DNA of 64,000 nucleotides, taken from positions 1 through 64,000 of the forward strand of contig NZ_NFKJ01000011.1 in assembly GCF_002160325.1 (NCBI RefSeq). The letters run 5' to 3'. This document shows, in pieces, positions 9,883 through 18,310 of the stretch. A program made the position numbers and the translations under genes. The number at the start of each line of letters is the position of its first letter. The first letter of the stretch is position 1. Under the pieces are notes generated by a model that saw nothing but the letters and a program-made list of their open reading frames with translations, did no database searches and had not been told where the DNA came from. This DNA comes from Lachnoclostridium sp. An181 (lineage in GTDB: Bacteria > Bacillota > Clostridia > Lachnospirales > Lachnospiraceae).

Positions 9883-10464
9883 CTATTTTGCGATCGGAAG
9901 TCCTGTGATCAGATAAAGGATGGTTCCGATGATTCCGCTACCAAAAATAATAGGAATCGGTCCGACTTTAAATTTGCGGATCAAAAACAGGCTGATAACG
10001 AAAAGACCGCATTCAATCACTCGGAAGTCGGATAAATGTATATCTCCAAGGGAGGAGTTAAACAGGGCGAGCAAAAGAAGGGACAGAGCTGCGGAGGCTA
10101 TCATTGCGACGATAGCAGGACGAAGTCCTGTCAGGATTCCCTGCATGGTTTTCAAACTCCTGTATTTCATGTAAAAATAACTTAAGATCAGTACAATGAT
10201 AAAGGATGGAAGGATACAGCCTAATGTACTGACGATCGCGCCCGGCAGGCCGGCCAGCTGCTGGCCTACGAAAGTAGCGCTGTTGACTGCGATCGGTCCC
10301 GGCGTCATCTCTGCGATTGTGATCAAATCTGCAAACTGACTCATTTCCAGCCATTGGTTTTTCTCCACGATCAGATTCTGAATTAAAGGCACAGCGGCAT
10401 ATCCGCCCCCAAAACTAAAAAGACCGATTTGGAGAAATGCAGTGAATAATCTTAAATAAATCAT
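9883..10464 (-). CDS. CHR-family (chromate transporter) half-size subunit B
   Basis: A 193-residue membrane protein of the CHR superfamily, short form. Seen: the N-terminal signature FGGGYAAVPL followed by TPGPIAVNSATFVG and several hydrophobic helices. Short CHR proteins work as pairs, here with the upstream gene, whose stop overlaps this start by 4 bases (ATGA), which implies translational coupling. The family is known for chromate export, and chromate is a sulfate analogue. The third gene of this apparent operon is a sulfatase, so sulfate or another oxyanion is a plausible physiological substrate (inference). Confidence 0.88.
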   Translation of the reverse strand: MIYLRLFTAFLQIGLFSFGGGYAAVPLIQNLIVEKNQWLEMSQFADLITIAEMTPGPIAVNSATFVGQQLAGLPGAIVSTLGCILPSFIIVLILSYFYMKYRSLKTMQGILTGLRPAIVAMIASAALSLLLLALFNSSLGDIHLSDFRVIECGLFVISLFLIRKFKVGPIPIIFGSGIIGTILYLITGLPIAK

Positions 10465-11057
10465 GATTTTTTCTCCTTCCTGTCCTCAAACTGAACATTG
10501 ATCAGACCGATAAGTCCACAGACAATGATGATGACGATTGCGCTTACATTAAAGAAACAGGTTGCCACGAAAGCTGCGAACATCAATCCGATCCAGAGGA
10601 TGCTTTTTGTTTTGAATATGTTTTTTGCAAGGTCTATGACAACGCTGCAGATCACAGCTGCAACACCTGCTCTCATCACCTGAAGAGCAATGGCAATGTA
10701 TGTATTGTCTTTAAATTCATTGTAGAAAATAGAGATGAGCGAAATAATCACAAGCGGAGGAATGATAGCTCCCAGTGTGCACACAACTGCCCCGGCGATG
10801 CGTTTGATCCGGTATCCGACCACAATGGCGATATTGACGCCAAGAGCCCCGGGTGAGGACTGGGCAATGGCAGTCATATCCAGCATTTCCTCCTCCTCAA
10901 GCCAGCGCAATTTTTCTACAAATTTTTGCTGCATCATACTGATGATGACAAAGCCGCCGCCAAAAGTGCAGGCGCTCAAAGTCAATGTGATGGTAAACAG
11001 TTTCCAGTAGATCTCTCTGCTGCTAAGCTGCGATAATTTGGATGTTTGGTATCCCAT
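10461..11057 (-). CDS. CHR-family (chromate transporter) half-size subunit A
   Basis: A 198-residue membrane protein, partner of the adjacent short CHR gene. Seen: the signature FGGGFVIISMM near residues 33-43, SSPGALGVNIA, and about five hydrophobic segments. It begins 16 bases after the sulfatase stop, so the three genes are probably one transcript (sulfatase, CHR-A, CHR-B). The role of short CHR pairs in gut anaerobes is not established. Oxyanion transport is the family expectation. Confidence 0.88.
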   Translation of the reverse strand: MGYQTSKLSQLSSREIYWKLFTITLTLSACTFGGGFVIISMMQQKFVEKLRWLEEEEMLDMTAIAQSSPGALGVNIAIVVGYRIKRIAGAVVCTLGAIIPPLVIISLISIFYNEFKDNTYIAIALQVMRAGVAAVICSVVIDLAKNIFKTKSILWIGLMFAAFVATCFFNVSAIVIIIVCGLIGLINVQFEDRKEKKS

Positions 11058-11073
11058 GACAATTCTCCTTTAT

Positions 11074-12570
11074 TTATTTTTTCACAACAGTTTCCGGATG
11101 AGTGGTGTTTTGCCGGTAAAAAGGCTTTTCAAGATATTCCGGATACGGGCGTCCCGCGATGAGGGATGTGCCGTCCGTGAAACCTTCCGGACGTCCGTGA
11201 AGTTCCCGGATCAGGATTGTGCGCAATGCATGGATCCGTTCCTGACAGCTTTCGTTGTCAATTTCATCGTGAAGTTCATTAGGGTCCTTATCCAGGCAAA
11301 AATACTGTTCCCTTCCCGTTGCTGTATGCCAGATGTATTTGTCTTTTTCAGTTACGATCCAATGGTTGGAAAAATCGCCGTAGGAATGTTCTCCGTGCAG
11401 CCATTCACGGACCGTTTCATCAGTTTTTCCTGTCAATGGAACAAGGCTTTTTCCGTCCACATTTTTCGGAATAGAAACACCTGCGATGTCAAGAATGGTT
11501 GGCATGACATCCATAAGCTCTGTCACGGAATGGCAGATACTGTGAGGCGCAAATCCTTCGAGTACATTTGGGTTGGCCGAAATGATCATCGGGATCCGGC
11601 AGCTTCCTTCATATGGCCTGGATTTTCGGAACATGTGGTGGTCGCAGAGTTCCTCCCCATGGTCAGAAGTAAAAAGGATCACGGAATTGTCATACAGGCG
11701 GTGTTCCACAAGCGCTTGTATCAGCCGCCCGATCTGGTGGTCAAGGTGCGTGATGCACGCATAATAGCCAATCTGGGCCTGGCGGATGAGCTCAGGATCA
11801 TAAGGTCCCGATTTTGCGTCAAATGCATAACCATTTTGTTTCAGGTAGACATCATCCTCCCAGTCACCAATGTGAGGTGGAGTGAGAGCCTTGTCTTTGT
11901 AAAGGTCAAAATACCATTGCGGCGCATCAAAAGGAGGGTGCGGCCGAAGGTAAGAGGCCATCAGGAAAAACGGCTTGTCCGGGTCTCTTCTTCGGAGAAA
12001 GTCAATACTTCTATCTGTAACCCAGTTAGTCGGATGATATTTTTCCTCGTAAATCCATGGACGGGATAAAAAGCTGTTGCACTCCAGCCCGGTGTCTGTC
12101 ACATCAGCTGACACGCCAAGATTTTGTTTTAACCAATAAAAATAATCGTCTGCCACAAACTGGGATTCGTGGTAGGGTACGTCCTCGTACCGGGCACTGT
12201 GCAGATACCCGTCGTGCAGTTCCACGTTGTGGAATCCAAGGTAATTGCGCAGAGGGTGCACATGCATTTTTCCGACACACTGCGTATAATAACCGGCCTT
12301 GGACAGTTCTCCGGCAAGGGTGTGCGGATATTCCCAGCGGACATTATCCATGTAGCCGACACGCTGATGGTGTTCCGGGCTCATTCCGGTGTGGAGGCCC
12401 GCCCTGGCGGCAATACAGCTTGGACATGCGCTGTATGCCCGGTCAAAGACGACCCCCCTGCCTGCCAGGGTGTCAAGGTAAGGGGTTTTTACATCCGGAT
12501 GTCCAAGATATCCAAGACAATCTCCGCGCAGCTGGTCTGTCATGATGAGAATGATATTCGGCTGTTTCAT
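11074..12570 (-). CDS. Type I sulfatase with a Cys-type formylglycine motif
   Basis: A 498-residue sulfatase that hydrolyses sulfate esters. Seen: metal-binding start IMTDQLRGD (D12), modification motif C52-I-A-A-R56 followed by AGLHTG, a K/H motif near VGKMHVHP, and FTSDHGEELCDH for metal ligands. The Ala in the fourth position is less common than the usual CxPSR. No signal peptide is visible, so the enzyme would act in the cytosol on imported sulfated sugars. I start at ATG 12570, because AAGGAG sits 10 bases upstream and the match to sulfatases begins there. The longer frame back to 12777 is low-complexity and unsupported. The nearby radical SAM maturase is the expected activator. Confidence 0.9.
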   Translation of the reverse strand: MKQPNIILIMTDQLRGDCLGYLGHPDVKTPYLDTLAGRGVVFDRAYSACPSCIAARAGLHTGMSPEHHQRVGYMDNVRWEYPHTLAGELSKAGYYTQCVGKMHVHPLRNYLGFHNVELHDGYLHSARYEDVPYHESQFVADDYFYWLKQNLGVSADVTDTGLECNSFLSRPWIYEEKYHPTNWVTDRSIDFLRRRDPDKPFFLMASYLRPHPPFDAPQWYFDLYKDKALTPPHIGDWEDDVYLKQNGYAFDAKSGPYDPELIRQAQIGYYACITHLDHQIGRLIQALVEHRLYDNSVILFTSDHGEELCDHHMFRKSRPYEGSCRIPMIISANPNVLEGFAPHSICHSVTELMDVMPTILDIAGVSIPKNVDGKSLVPLTGKTDETVREWLHGEHSYGDFSNHWIVTEKDKYIWHTATGREQYFCLDKDPNELHDEIDNESCQERIHALRTILIRELHGRPEGFTDGTSLIAGRPYPEYLEKPFYRQNTTHPETVVKK

Positions 12571-12806
12571 AATTAAAGTCTCCTTAATGTTCGATAGATG
12601 ACTGCCCAAAGCAAAGGACAGCGGTATATTGTTTCTGAACCTTATAATAAGAGAAAAACAGGGGAAAAGCAAGGAGGAGGGAGGATGAGATAAGATAAGC
12701 GGATAAAACTGCAAAATGTCATCATAAAATGAGGATTCCGTTCGTATAATATTATACATATACCTGACAGGATACAAAGAAACGCAGGGATTTTTGTAAA
12801 TAATAT

Positions 12807-12878
12807 GGCGCAGTAGCCAAGCGGTAAGGCAATGGTCTGCAACACCAGTATGCGCCGGTTCAAATCCGGCCTGCGCCT
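12807..12878 (+). tRNA. tRNA-Cys (GCA)
   Basis: A 72-base cloverleaf. The acceptor GGCGCAG pairs with CTGCGCC, the D arm is GCC/GGC, the anticodon loop CTGCAAC carries GCA, and the T arm GCCGG-TTCAAAT-CCGGC is perfect. The discriminator is T and CCA is not encoded. The first pair of the anticodon stem (A-G) is mismatched. The gene stands alone upstream of the subtilisin-like gene. Confidence 0.93.
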
Positions 12879-12958
12879 TAAAAAGCCTGCAATCCCGGTT
12901 CTCAAAGTGGCTGCCCGTGAATAAGTTTGGAACAAAGCAGTTTTTAGGAAGATTGCAA

Positions 12959-14644
12959 ATGGCAGATTTATTACCGGCAATGGATGAAAATTATGCGGAT
13001 TACATTATCAAATACAGCGAGTATGTATACGGGGCACTTAATCATCTGGAAGGAAGAAATTTTCAGATCATCAATGAAAATTATGCAGTATTTTATTCAC
13101 CGCTGCAGGAGAGTGAACCTTTGATCCTTGATGAGAACAATTATGGTTCAGTTCCCAAATATTATGTACAGATGGATTTGGAAAGCCTCAATAATTCGGG
13201 GATCGCAAGGCTGCACAATCACCCGTATCTGATGCTGCGGGGCAGGGGCACCGCTGTGGCTGTGATCGATTCCGGCATTGATTATGAAAATGCGCTTTTT
13301 CGGAACTCAGACGGAAGTACGAGGATTGCGTTTTTGTGGGACCAGACGATCCAGGCTGATGAGTCGGCCACAGTACCGTACGGGAAAGAGTTCACAAGGG
13401 AGAGGATCAATGAGGCTCTGGCATCTGAGGATCCAAAAGAAATAGTTCCATCTGTGGATACGAACGGTCATGGTACGTTTCTTGCGGGTATTGCCGCTGG
13501 AGGCAGGGATATTGTGGATGATTTTTCGGGCACAGCTCCTGAGGCAACGCTGATCGTGGTCAAATTAAAACAGATCAAAAAGTACTTGAGAGACTTCTAT
13601 ATTCTTCCGGAGGAGAAGGATATTTATCAGGAAAATGATATTATGTTCGCTATTCAATATGCCATACGCTGTGCCGGGATTCTGGATATGCCGCTTTCCA
13701 TCTGTATTGGACTTGGAACAAGCCTTGGCTCCCATACCGGTGAAAGCCCGCTAAGCCAGTATCTGGACAATGTGAACCGTTATGCAAGAAATGTCACCAG
13801 CGTGGCTGCTGGAAATGAGGGAAACAGCAGGCATCATTTTTTTGGGGCTGTAATGGAAAGAGATGGATATGAGGAGGCGGAACTGAAGATCGGAGCCGGG
13901 GAAGAGGGGTTTTCCATGGAATTTTGGGGAGATTCTCCGAACAGGTTCTCTGTCACTGTCCAAACACCTTCCGGAGAACGGGCGGAGGTGGTATCAAGCA
14001 GAAATCAGCCTTTTCAGACATTTGAATTTGTTTTTATTAATACGAAGATTCAGGCCAGCTACATACCAATCGAGAGACAAACAGGGAAAACACTGTTGTT
14101 TTTTAGGATTCTTGATCCTGTGGAGGGGATCTGGAAATTTCAGGTATTCAGCGACGGGACAGGAGAGAGTGTGTTCAATATGTGGCTGCCTGTAAACGGC
14201 CTTGTAAATGAAGAGACATATTTTTTGGAGTCCACACCGGATATGACGATCACTACGCCTGGAGCTGCGGATGCTGCGCTGACTATGACGGCCTTTGATT
14301 ACCGGGATGAAAGTTTGTTTGTGGATGCAAGCCGTGGGTTTACGCCGGAAAATGTAGTGAAACCAGATCTTGCGGCGCCCGGCGTGCAGCTGGAAGGACC
14401 GGTGCCTGGAGGGAGGATGTCGGTGCGGTCCGGAACCAGCTTGGCAGCAGCATACACCTGCGGGGCAGCAGCCCTTCTTTTGGAGTGGGCGATCGTGAAG
14501 GGAAATGCGCCGTATTTTACAGGAGCGAGTGTGAAAAACTATTTTATCAGAGGTGCCAGAAGGAGTAAACTTGAAGAATATCCCAATCCGGAATGGGGAT
14601 ACGGCATCCTGGATTTATACCGTGTATTTGAGCTTTTGGAGTAG
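12959..14644 (+). CDS. S8 (subtilisin-like) serine protease, Csp-like architecture
   Basis: A 561-residue subtilase. The complete triad is visible: D104 in VIDSGID, H171 in NGHGTFLAG, S494 in SGTSLAAAY, with oxyanion Asn in AAGNEG. Between the oxyanion Asn and the Ser there are roughly 200 extra residues, predicted as a beta-rich insert like the jelly-roll of clostridial Csp germination proteases. An N-terminal prodomain-like stretch of about 85 residues precedes the catalytic core. No signal peptide is seen, so it is probably cytosolic or spore-associated. I use ATG 12959 with AGGAAG 6 bases upstream, not the GTG at 12917. The substrate is unknown; a role in germination is a family-based guess. 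Confidence 0.87.
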   Translation: MADLLPAMDENYADYIIKYSEYVYGALNHLEGRNFQIINENYAVFYSPLQESEPLILDENNYGSVPKYYVQMDLESLNNSGIARLHNHPYLMLRGRGTAVAVIDSGIDYENALFRNSDGSTRIAFLWDQTIQADESATVPYGKEFTRERINEALASEDPKEIVPSVDTNGHGTFLAGIAAGGRDIVDDFSGTAPEATLIVVKLKQIKKYLRDFYILPEEKDIYQENDIMFAIQYAIRCAGILDMPLSICIGLGTSLGSHTGESPLSQYLDNVNRYARNVTSVAAGNEGNSRHHFFGAVMERDGYEEAELKIGAGEEGFSMEFWGDSPNRFSVTVQTPSGERAEVVSSRNQPFQTFEFVFINTKIQASYIPIERQTGKTLLFFRILDPVEGIWKFQVFSDGTGESVFNMWLPVNGLVNEETYFLESTPDMTITTPGAADAALTMTAFDYRDESLFVDASRGFTPENVVKPDLAAPGVQLEGPVPGGRMSVRSGTSLAAAYTCGAAALLLEWAIVKGNAPYFTGASVKNYFIRGARRSKLEEYPNPEWGYGILDLYRVFELLE

Positions 14645-14665
14645 CCTCCAAAAGCAGGAGTTTTC

Positions 14666-14694
14666 TTGACATAAAAGGGAAAATTCAATATGAT
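14666..14694 (+). promoter_or_regulatory. Sigma-A promoter of the desulfidase-sortase operon
   Basis: Consensus -35 TTGACA (14666-14671), 17-base spacer, -10 TATGAT (14689-14694), about 40 bases before the start codon. Confidence 0.8.
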
Positions 14695-14732
14695 AAAAGA
14701 CAGGACACCACACAAGGAAAGAAGGGAAAAAG

Positions 14733-16007
14733 ATGCATAGACTTCTGGAACTTATAAAGTCAGATATGCGTCCGGCCTTTGGGGTGACAGAGCCGGGAGC
14801 CATTGCGTTTGCAGCGGCAAGGGCAAGAGAAGAGGTGGAAGGCAAAGTACGGAAAGTAAAAATATCCCTGAATTCAGGCATGTATAAAAATGCATATACA
14901 TGCGGTATTCCAAATTCCGACAAAATCGGCAACCGCGCTGCGGCTGCTCTCGGAATTGTGGCAGGGGACGCATCTCTTGGGCTTGAGGCATTGTCCCATG
15001 TGACGGAGGAGGACAACAAAAATGCGGATGCTCTGCTTAAGGAAGGTATTGTTGATGTGGAACTTTCTCATATGGGGTCAAAGATCTTCATCAATGCGCT
15101 TGTGAAAAGCGAGAAAGACTGGTGCCTTGTTGAGATCCGTGATTCGCATACCGATATCAGGCGTATCACAAAAAATGGAAAAATATTGTATGAGAAGCAG
15201 GAAAAGTGTGAAGAAGAAAAGTTGGAAAAACCGTTGATCCATGCGTACACATTGGCAGAGCTTGTAGAGATTGTGGAAACTGCAGACGAGGAAGACTTAA
15301 GTTTTATTAAAGAAGCATTTTACGTGAACCTGGCACTTCTGAAAGAGGGGTTGGATTCCGGAAAAGCGGTGTTTGCAGAACAGCTCTTGAAGGAGAATCA
15401 AAGCAGACTCATCTCAGACGATGAAAGGAGTACGGCGCAGCTTTTGTGCAATGGGGCTATTGAGGCCAGAGTGCAGGGCTGCGGCAGGGCAGCCATGAGT
15501 ATTACCGGCAGCGGTGCGCACGGCATCATTGCTGCGATGCCGCTGTACGGGTGGTATAAAATAAATGAAAAAGCAGTAAAAGAAATAAAATTATTGCGGG
15601 CGACAACTTTGAGTTTCTTGATCACGACATATATCAAAGAATATTCCGGTAAACTGTCCGCTTTCTGCGGGTGTGGAATTGCAGCGGGGACCGGGATGGC
15701 CTGTGGGCTTGCATACCTAAAAGGAGGCGGCATGCAGCAGATAAAGGGAGTTATCTGCAACATGGCTGCAGGCATTACGGGTATGATCTGCGATGGCGGA
15801 AATCACGGATGTGTGATGAAAGGGATCACGGCAGTGGATGCCGCTTTCCGCAGTGTGGATATGGCGATGAACGGGATTTTCATCCGTCCTCCACATGGGA
15901 TTGTGGGAAATACACCGGAAGATACGATGAAAAATATGGGAAGGATCGCATTTCCGGGCATGACGGCAACAGAAGAGACGATTGTAAAGATAATGGAGGA
16001 GAAGTAG
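14733..16007 (+). CDS. L-cysteine desulfidase / UPF0597 (YhaM, CyuA-like) protein
   Basis: A 424-residue cytosolic protein of the serine dehydratase-alpha-like UPF0597 family. Characterised members break L-cysteine down to pyruvate, ammonia and sulfide using a [4Fe-4S] cluster. Seen: an N-terminal FGVTEPGAIAFAAA motif, a glycine-rich TGSGAHGI motif, and C-terminal conserved cysteines in FCGCGIAAGTGMACG, VICNMAAG and MICDGGNHGCVMKG, expected to hold the cluster. AAGGAAAG precedes the ATG. It is followed after 3 bases by the sortase gene, so they are co-transcribed, but no functional link is obvious. Confidence 0.87.
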   Translation: MHRLLELIKSDMRPAFGVTEPGAIAFAAARAREEVEGKVRKVKISLNSGMYKNAYTCGIPNSDKIGNRAAAALGIVAGDASLGLEALSHVTEEDNKNADALLKEGIVDVELSHMGSKIFINALVKSEKDWCLVEIRDSHTDIRRITKNGKILYEKQEKCEEEKLEKPLIHAYTLAELVEIVETADEEDLSFIKEAFYVNLALLKEGLDSGKAVFAEQLLKENQSRLISDDERSTAQLLCNGAIEARVQGCGRAAMSITGSGAHGIIAAMPLYGWYKINEKAVKEIKLLRATTLSFLITTYIKEYSGKLSAFCGCGIAAGTGMACGLAYLKGGGMQQIKGVICNMAAGITGMICDGGNHGCVMKGITAVDAAFRSVDMAMNGIFIRPPHGIVGNTPEDTMKNMGRIAFPGMTATEETIVKIMEEK

Positions 16008-16010
16008 AAG

Positions 16011-16805
16011 GTGGCAGAAGAAAAGAAATCATATCATCGGGGACGAAGAGACAAAAAGAAAAAAGGCGGCATTTTAAGCACTCTTGTGCTTATTGTGGCC
16101 CTGGCTGTATTCCTGGTATCCGGGTTTCAGCTGTTCCAGATCTTTTCTGAGTACAGGGCAGGAGAAAAGGAATACGAAAAGATACAGCAGCTGGCGATCA
16201 CGCAGGAAGATCCGGATGCGGAAGGCGGTTTTAAGGTAGACTTTGATGCGCTCAAGGAAATCAATCCGGACACCGTGGCGTGGATCCGGTTTGATGAGCC
16301 AAGCATTATCAACTACCCTGTTGTGCACGGCACGGACAATGAAACTTATCTGACAAAGACATTTGAGGCAAACGACAATAAACTGGGCACTTTGTTTGTG
16401 GACAAGGACAACACCGGGACATTCAAGGATAAAAATACGTTTATCTATGGCCATAACATGAAGAACAAGACCATGTTTGCCAAACTTATGGAATATAAAG
16501 AGAAATCATACTGGGAAAAATACCCGTATTTCTATATTTATACACCGGACGGCCAGGAACATGTATATAAGATATACTCCGCGGGAATCGTAAAAGACAC
16601 TTCGGACAGTTATATCAAGGCGTACAACACGGATGAGGAGTTTGAGCAGTACATAGCGCTTACAAAAGAGGCGTCTTTGTATGATACTGGTGTGGAAGTG
16701 ACAAAGGATTCCAAGATCGTAAGCCTTTCCACCTGCACGAATGTGAGGGATGATGAAAGATTCCTTGTACACGGAGTGGAAGTGGAGACAAAAGAAACAA
16801 AATAG
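16011..16805 (+). CDS. Class B sortase
   Basis: A 264-residue membrane-anchored transpeptidase that cleaves sorting motifs and joins proteins to the cell wall. Seen: a basic N-terminus, one transmembrane helix (about 21-43), then the sortase beta-barrel with H148 in YGHNMKN, C242 in LSTCTN and R250 in DDERFLVHG. The length and order fit class B as found in Clostridia, where it often serves as the main sortase. The start is GTG 16011 with GGAGGAGAAG just upstream inside the previous gene. Three giant surface enzymes in this window end in SAKTGD, so they are candidate substrates (inference). Confidence 0.92.
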   Translation: MAEEKKSYHRGRRDKKKKGGILSTLVLIVALAVFLVSGFQLFQIFSEYRAGEKEYEKIQQLAITQEDPDAEGGFKVDFDALKEINPDTVAWIRFDEPSIINYPVVHGTDNETYLTKTFEANDNKLGTLFVDKDNTGTFKDKNTFIYGHNMKNKTMFAKLMEYKEKSYWEKYPYFYIYTPDGQEHVYKIYSAGIVKDTSDSYIKAYNTDEEFEQYIALTKEASLYDTGVEVTKDSKIVSLSTCTNVRDDERFLVHGVEVETKETK

Positions 16806-16822
16806 AACGAGAGGTAAAGGAT

Positions 16823-17011
16823 ATGGCGGCTGAGTATGAGGTTGGGGATATTGTCAGATTAAAGAAAAAACATCCTTGCGGGAGCTTTGAATGGGAGATT
16901 CTCCGCGTGGGAGCAGATTTTAGGCTAAAATGTTGCGGGTGCGCACATCAGATCATGATCCCGAGAAAGACGGTGGAGAAAAACACAAAAGAAATCAGAA
17001 AAAAAGCTTGA
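16823..17011 (+). CDS. DUF951 family small protein
   Basis: A 62-residue basic protein matching DUF951, a small conserved Firmicute family of unknown function often found near rpsF. Seen: the opening EVGDIVRLKKKHPCG and the conserved CCGCAHQIMIPR, with two or three cysteines that might bind metal. It lies 17 bases after the sortase gene and about 100 bases before rpsF. Confidence 0.85.
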   Translation: MAAEYEVGDIVRLKKKHPCGSFEWEILRVGADFRLKCCGCAHQIMIPRKTVEKNTKEIRKKA

Positions 17012-17045
17012 AAGGGCAATTGCGGTATGTTATCATAGATAACCG

Positions 17046-17088
17046 TGATATAATACATGTATCCTTGCTCCCGCTCATGTACGGGGGC
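17046..17088 (+). promoter_or_regulatory. rpsF promoter (extended -10) and hairpin leader
   Basis: Extended -10 TGATATAAT at 17046-17054. It is followed by a hairpin at 17067-17088 in which GCTCCCG pairs with CGGGGGC around an eight-base loop. The CCG in the stem and the position just before rpsF resemble the S6:S18-binding autoregulatory leader described upstream of rpsF in other bacteria. That identity is inference. Confidence 0.45.
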
Positions 17089-17112
17089 CAGAGACCATAA
17101 GGAGGTAAAAAG

Positions 17113-17400
17113 ATGAACAAATATGAGTTAGCAGTTGTTGTCAACGCTAAAATCGAAGATGACGCAAGAGCACAGGTAATCGAAAAAGTAAAAGAAGTAG
17201 TTGCTCGTTTTGGCGGAAACGTAACAGACGTTGATGAATGGGGTAAGAGAAGATTGGCTTACGAAATTCAGAAAATGAGAGAAGGATTTTACTACTTCAT
17301 TCATTTCGAAGCTGAAAGCACAGCTCCGGCTGAGATTGAACAGAGAATGCGTATTATGGATAATGTCATCAGATTTTTGTGCGTAAAACAGGAAGCATAA
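17113..17400 (+). CDS. rpsF: 30S ribosomal protein S6
   Basis: A 95-residue S6 protein, normal length. Seen: the opening MNKYELAVVVNA, DEWGKRRLAYEI and GFYYFIHFE, all typical of the family. It binds the central domain of 16S rRNA together with S18, encoded two genes on. The order rpsF-ssb-rpsR is the standard Firmicute arrangement. AAGGAGG precedes the ATG. Confidence 0.98.
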   Translation: MNKYELAVVVNAKIEDDARAQVIEKVKEVVARFGGNVTDVDEWGKRRLAYEIQKMREGFYYFIHFEAESTAPAEIEQRMRIMDNVIRFLCVKQEA

Positions 17401-17419
17401 GAAGAGAGGATAAAATCGT

Positions 17420-17869
17420 ATGAATAAAGTAATTTTGATGGGACGCCTGACAAGAGACCCTGAGATCAGATATTCACAGGGAGACAATGCCCTGGCAGTC
17501 GCAAGATACACATTAGCGGTGGACCGCAGATTTAAAAGGGACGGAGAGCCTTCCGCAGATTTTATCAACTGCGTGGCTTTTGGGAGACCCGCAGAATTTG
17601 CGGAGAGATATTTCCGTCAGGGGCTGAAAATCGTAGTGACCGGACGTATCCAAACGGGAAGTTATACGAACAGGGACGGTGTCAAGGTTTATACAACGGA
17701 TGTTGTGGTCGAAGAGCAGGAGTTTGCAGAGAGCAAAGCTGCCAGCGATCAGCATACCGGAGGATTCCATACGGCGGCTCCAGGACCAGCAGCAGCTCCA
17801 AGCGTGGATGCAGGAGACGGGTTCATGAATATTCCGGACGGAATTGATGAGGAATTACCATTTAACTAG
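17420..17869 (+). CDS. ssb: Single-stranded DNA-binding protein
   Basis: A 149-residue SSB. Seen: an N-terminal OB fold (about 1-105) beginning MNKVILMGRLTRDPE with the typical FINCVAFGRPAE, a flexible Ala/Pro/Gly linker, and the acidic tip DEELPFN that recruits replication and repair proteins. It lies between rpsF and rpsR in one operon, 19 bases after rpsF. Confidence 0.97.
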   Translation: MNKVILMGRLTRDPEIRYSQGDNALAVARYTLAVDRRFKRDGEPSADFINCVAFGRPAEFAERYFRQGLKIVVTGRIQTGSYTNRDGVKVYTTDVVVEEQEFAESKAASDQHTGGFHTAAPGPAAAPSVDAGDGFMNIPDGIDEELPFN

Positions 17870-17938
17870 TACGATGTTGAGATTGATAGTGTAGAAAACG
17901 GCCACCAGGCCGGAAGAGAAAAACAGGAGGTATATACC

Positions 17939-18202
17939 ATGGCTTACGAAAAAGGTAACAGACCGGATTCTCCGATGAAGAGAAGAGGCGGACGCAGAAG
18001 AAAAAAAGTTTGTGTATTCTGTGGAAAAGAGAACAATGAAATCGATTATAAAGATGTAGCAAAATTGAAAAAATATGTTTCTGAAAGAGGAAAGATCCTC
18101 CCAAGAAGAATCACAGGAAACTGTGCAAAACATCAGAGAGCTCTTACAGTGGCGATCAAGAGAGCAAGACATATCGCTTTGATGCCATACGTACAGGACT
18201 AA
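17939..18202 (+). CDS. rpsR: 30S ribosomal protein S18
   Basis: An 87-residue S18. Seen: a basic N-terminus [15 protein letters not shown] with two cysteines (zinc-type C+ form), [21 protein letters not shown], and [26 protein letters not shown]. It pairs with S6 on 16S rRNA. It is the last gene of the operon and is followed by a strong terminator. Confidence 0.98.
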   Translation: MAYEKGNRPDSPMKRRGGRRRKKVCVFCGKENNEIDYKDVAKLKKYVSERGKILPRRITGNCAKHQRALTVAIKRARHIALMPYVQD

Positions 18203-18213
18203 TCGAAAGCTTT

Positions 18214-18242
18214 GACGCTGCGGATATCCGCAGCGTCTTTTT
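18214..18242 (+). terminator. Intrinsic terminator of rpsF-ssb-rpsR
   Basis: Perfect palindromic stem GACGCTGCGGAT / ATCCGCAGCGTC followed by TTTTTC. Confidence 0.92.
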
Positions 18243-18244
18243 CT

Positions 18245-18273
18245 TTGCCATAATTTGCCTTGTGTATTATACT
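18245..18273 (+). promoter_or_regulatory. Sigma-A promoter of glpK
   Basis: -35 TTGCCA (18245-18250), 17-base spacer, -10 TATACT (18268-18273), 37 bases before the glpK start codon and immediately after the rpsR terminator. Confidence 0.75.
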
Positions 18274-18310
18274 GGATGATAAAGGACAGTGATCGGAAAG
18301 GAGAAGATTC

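Noticed and set aside
11038-12069. A 343-codon plus-strand frame
   Set aside because: It is antisense to the sulfatase, which has catalytic motifs and a ribosome-binding site. The frame has no recognisable domain.
14641-14670. Terminator after the subtilase
   Set aside because: CTCC/GGAG and AAAA/TTTT complementarity near the stop is too short and overlaps the next promoter.
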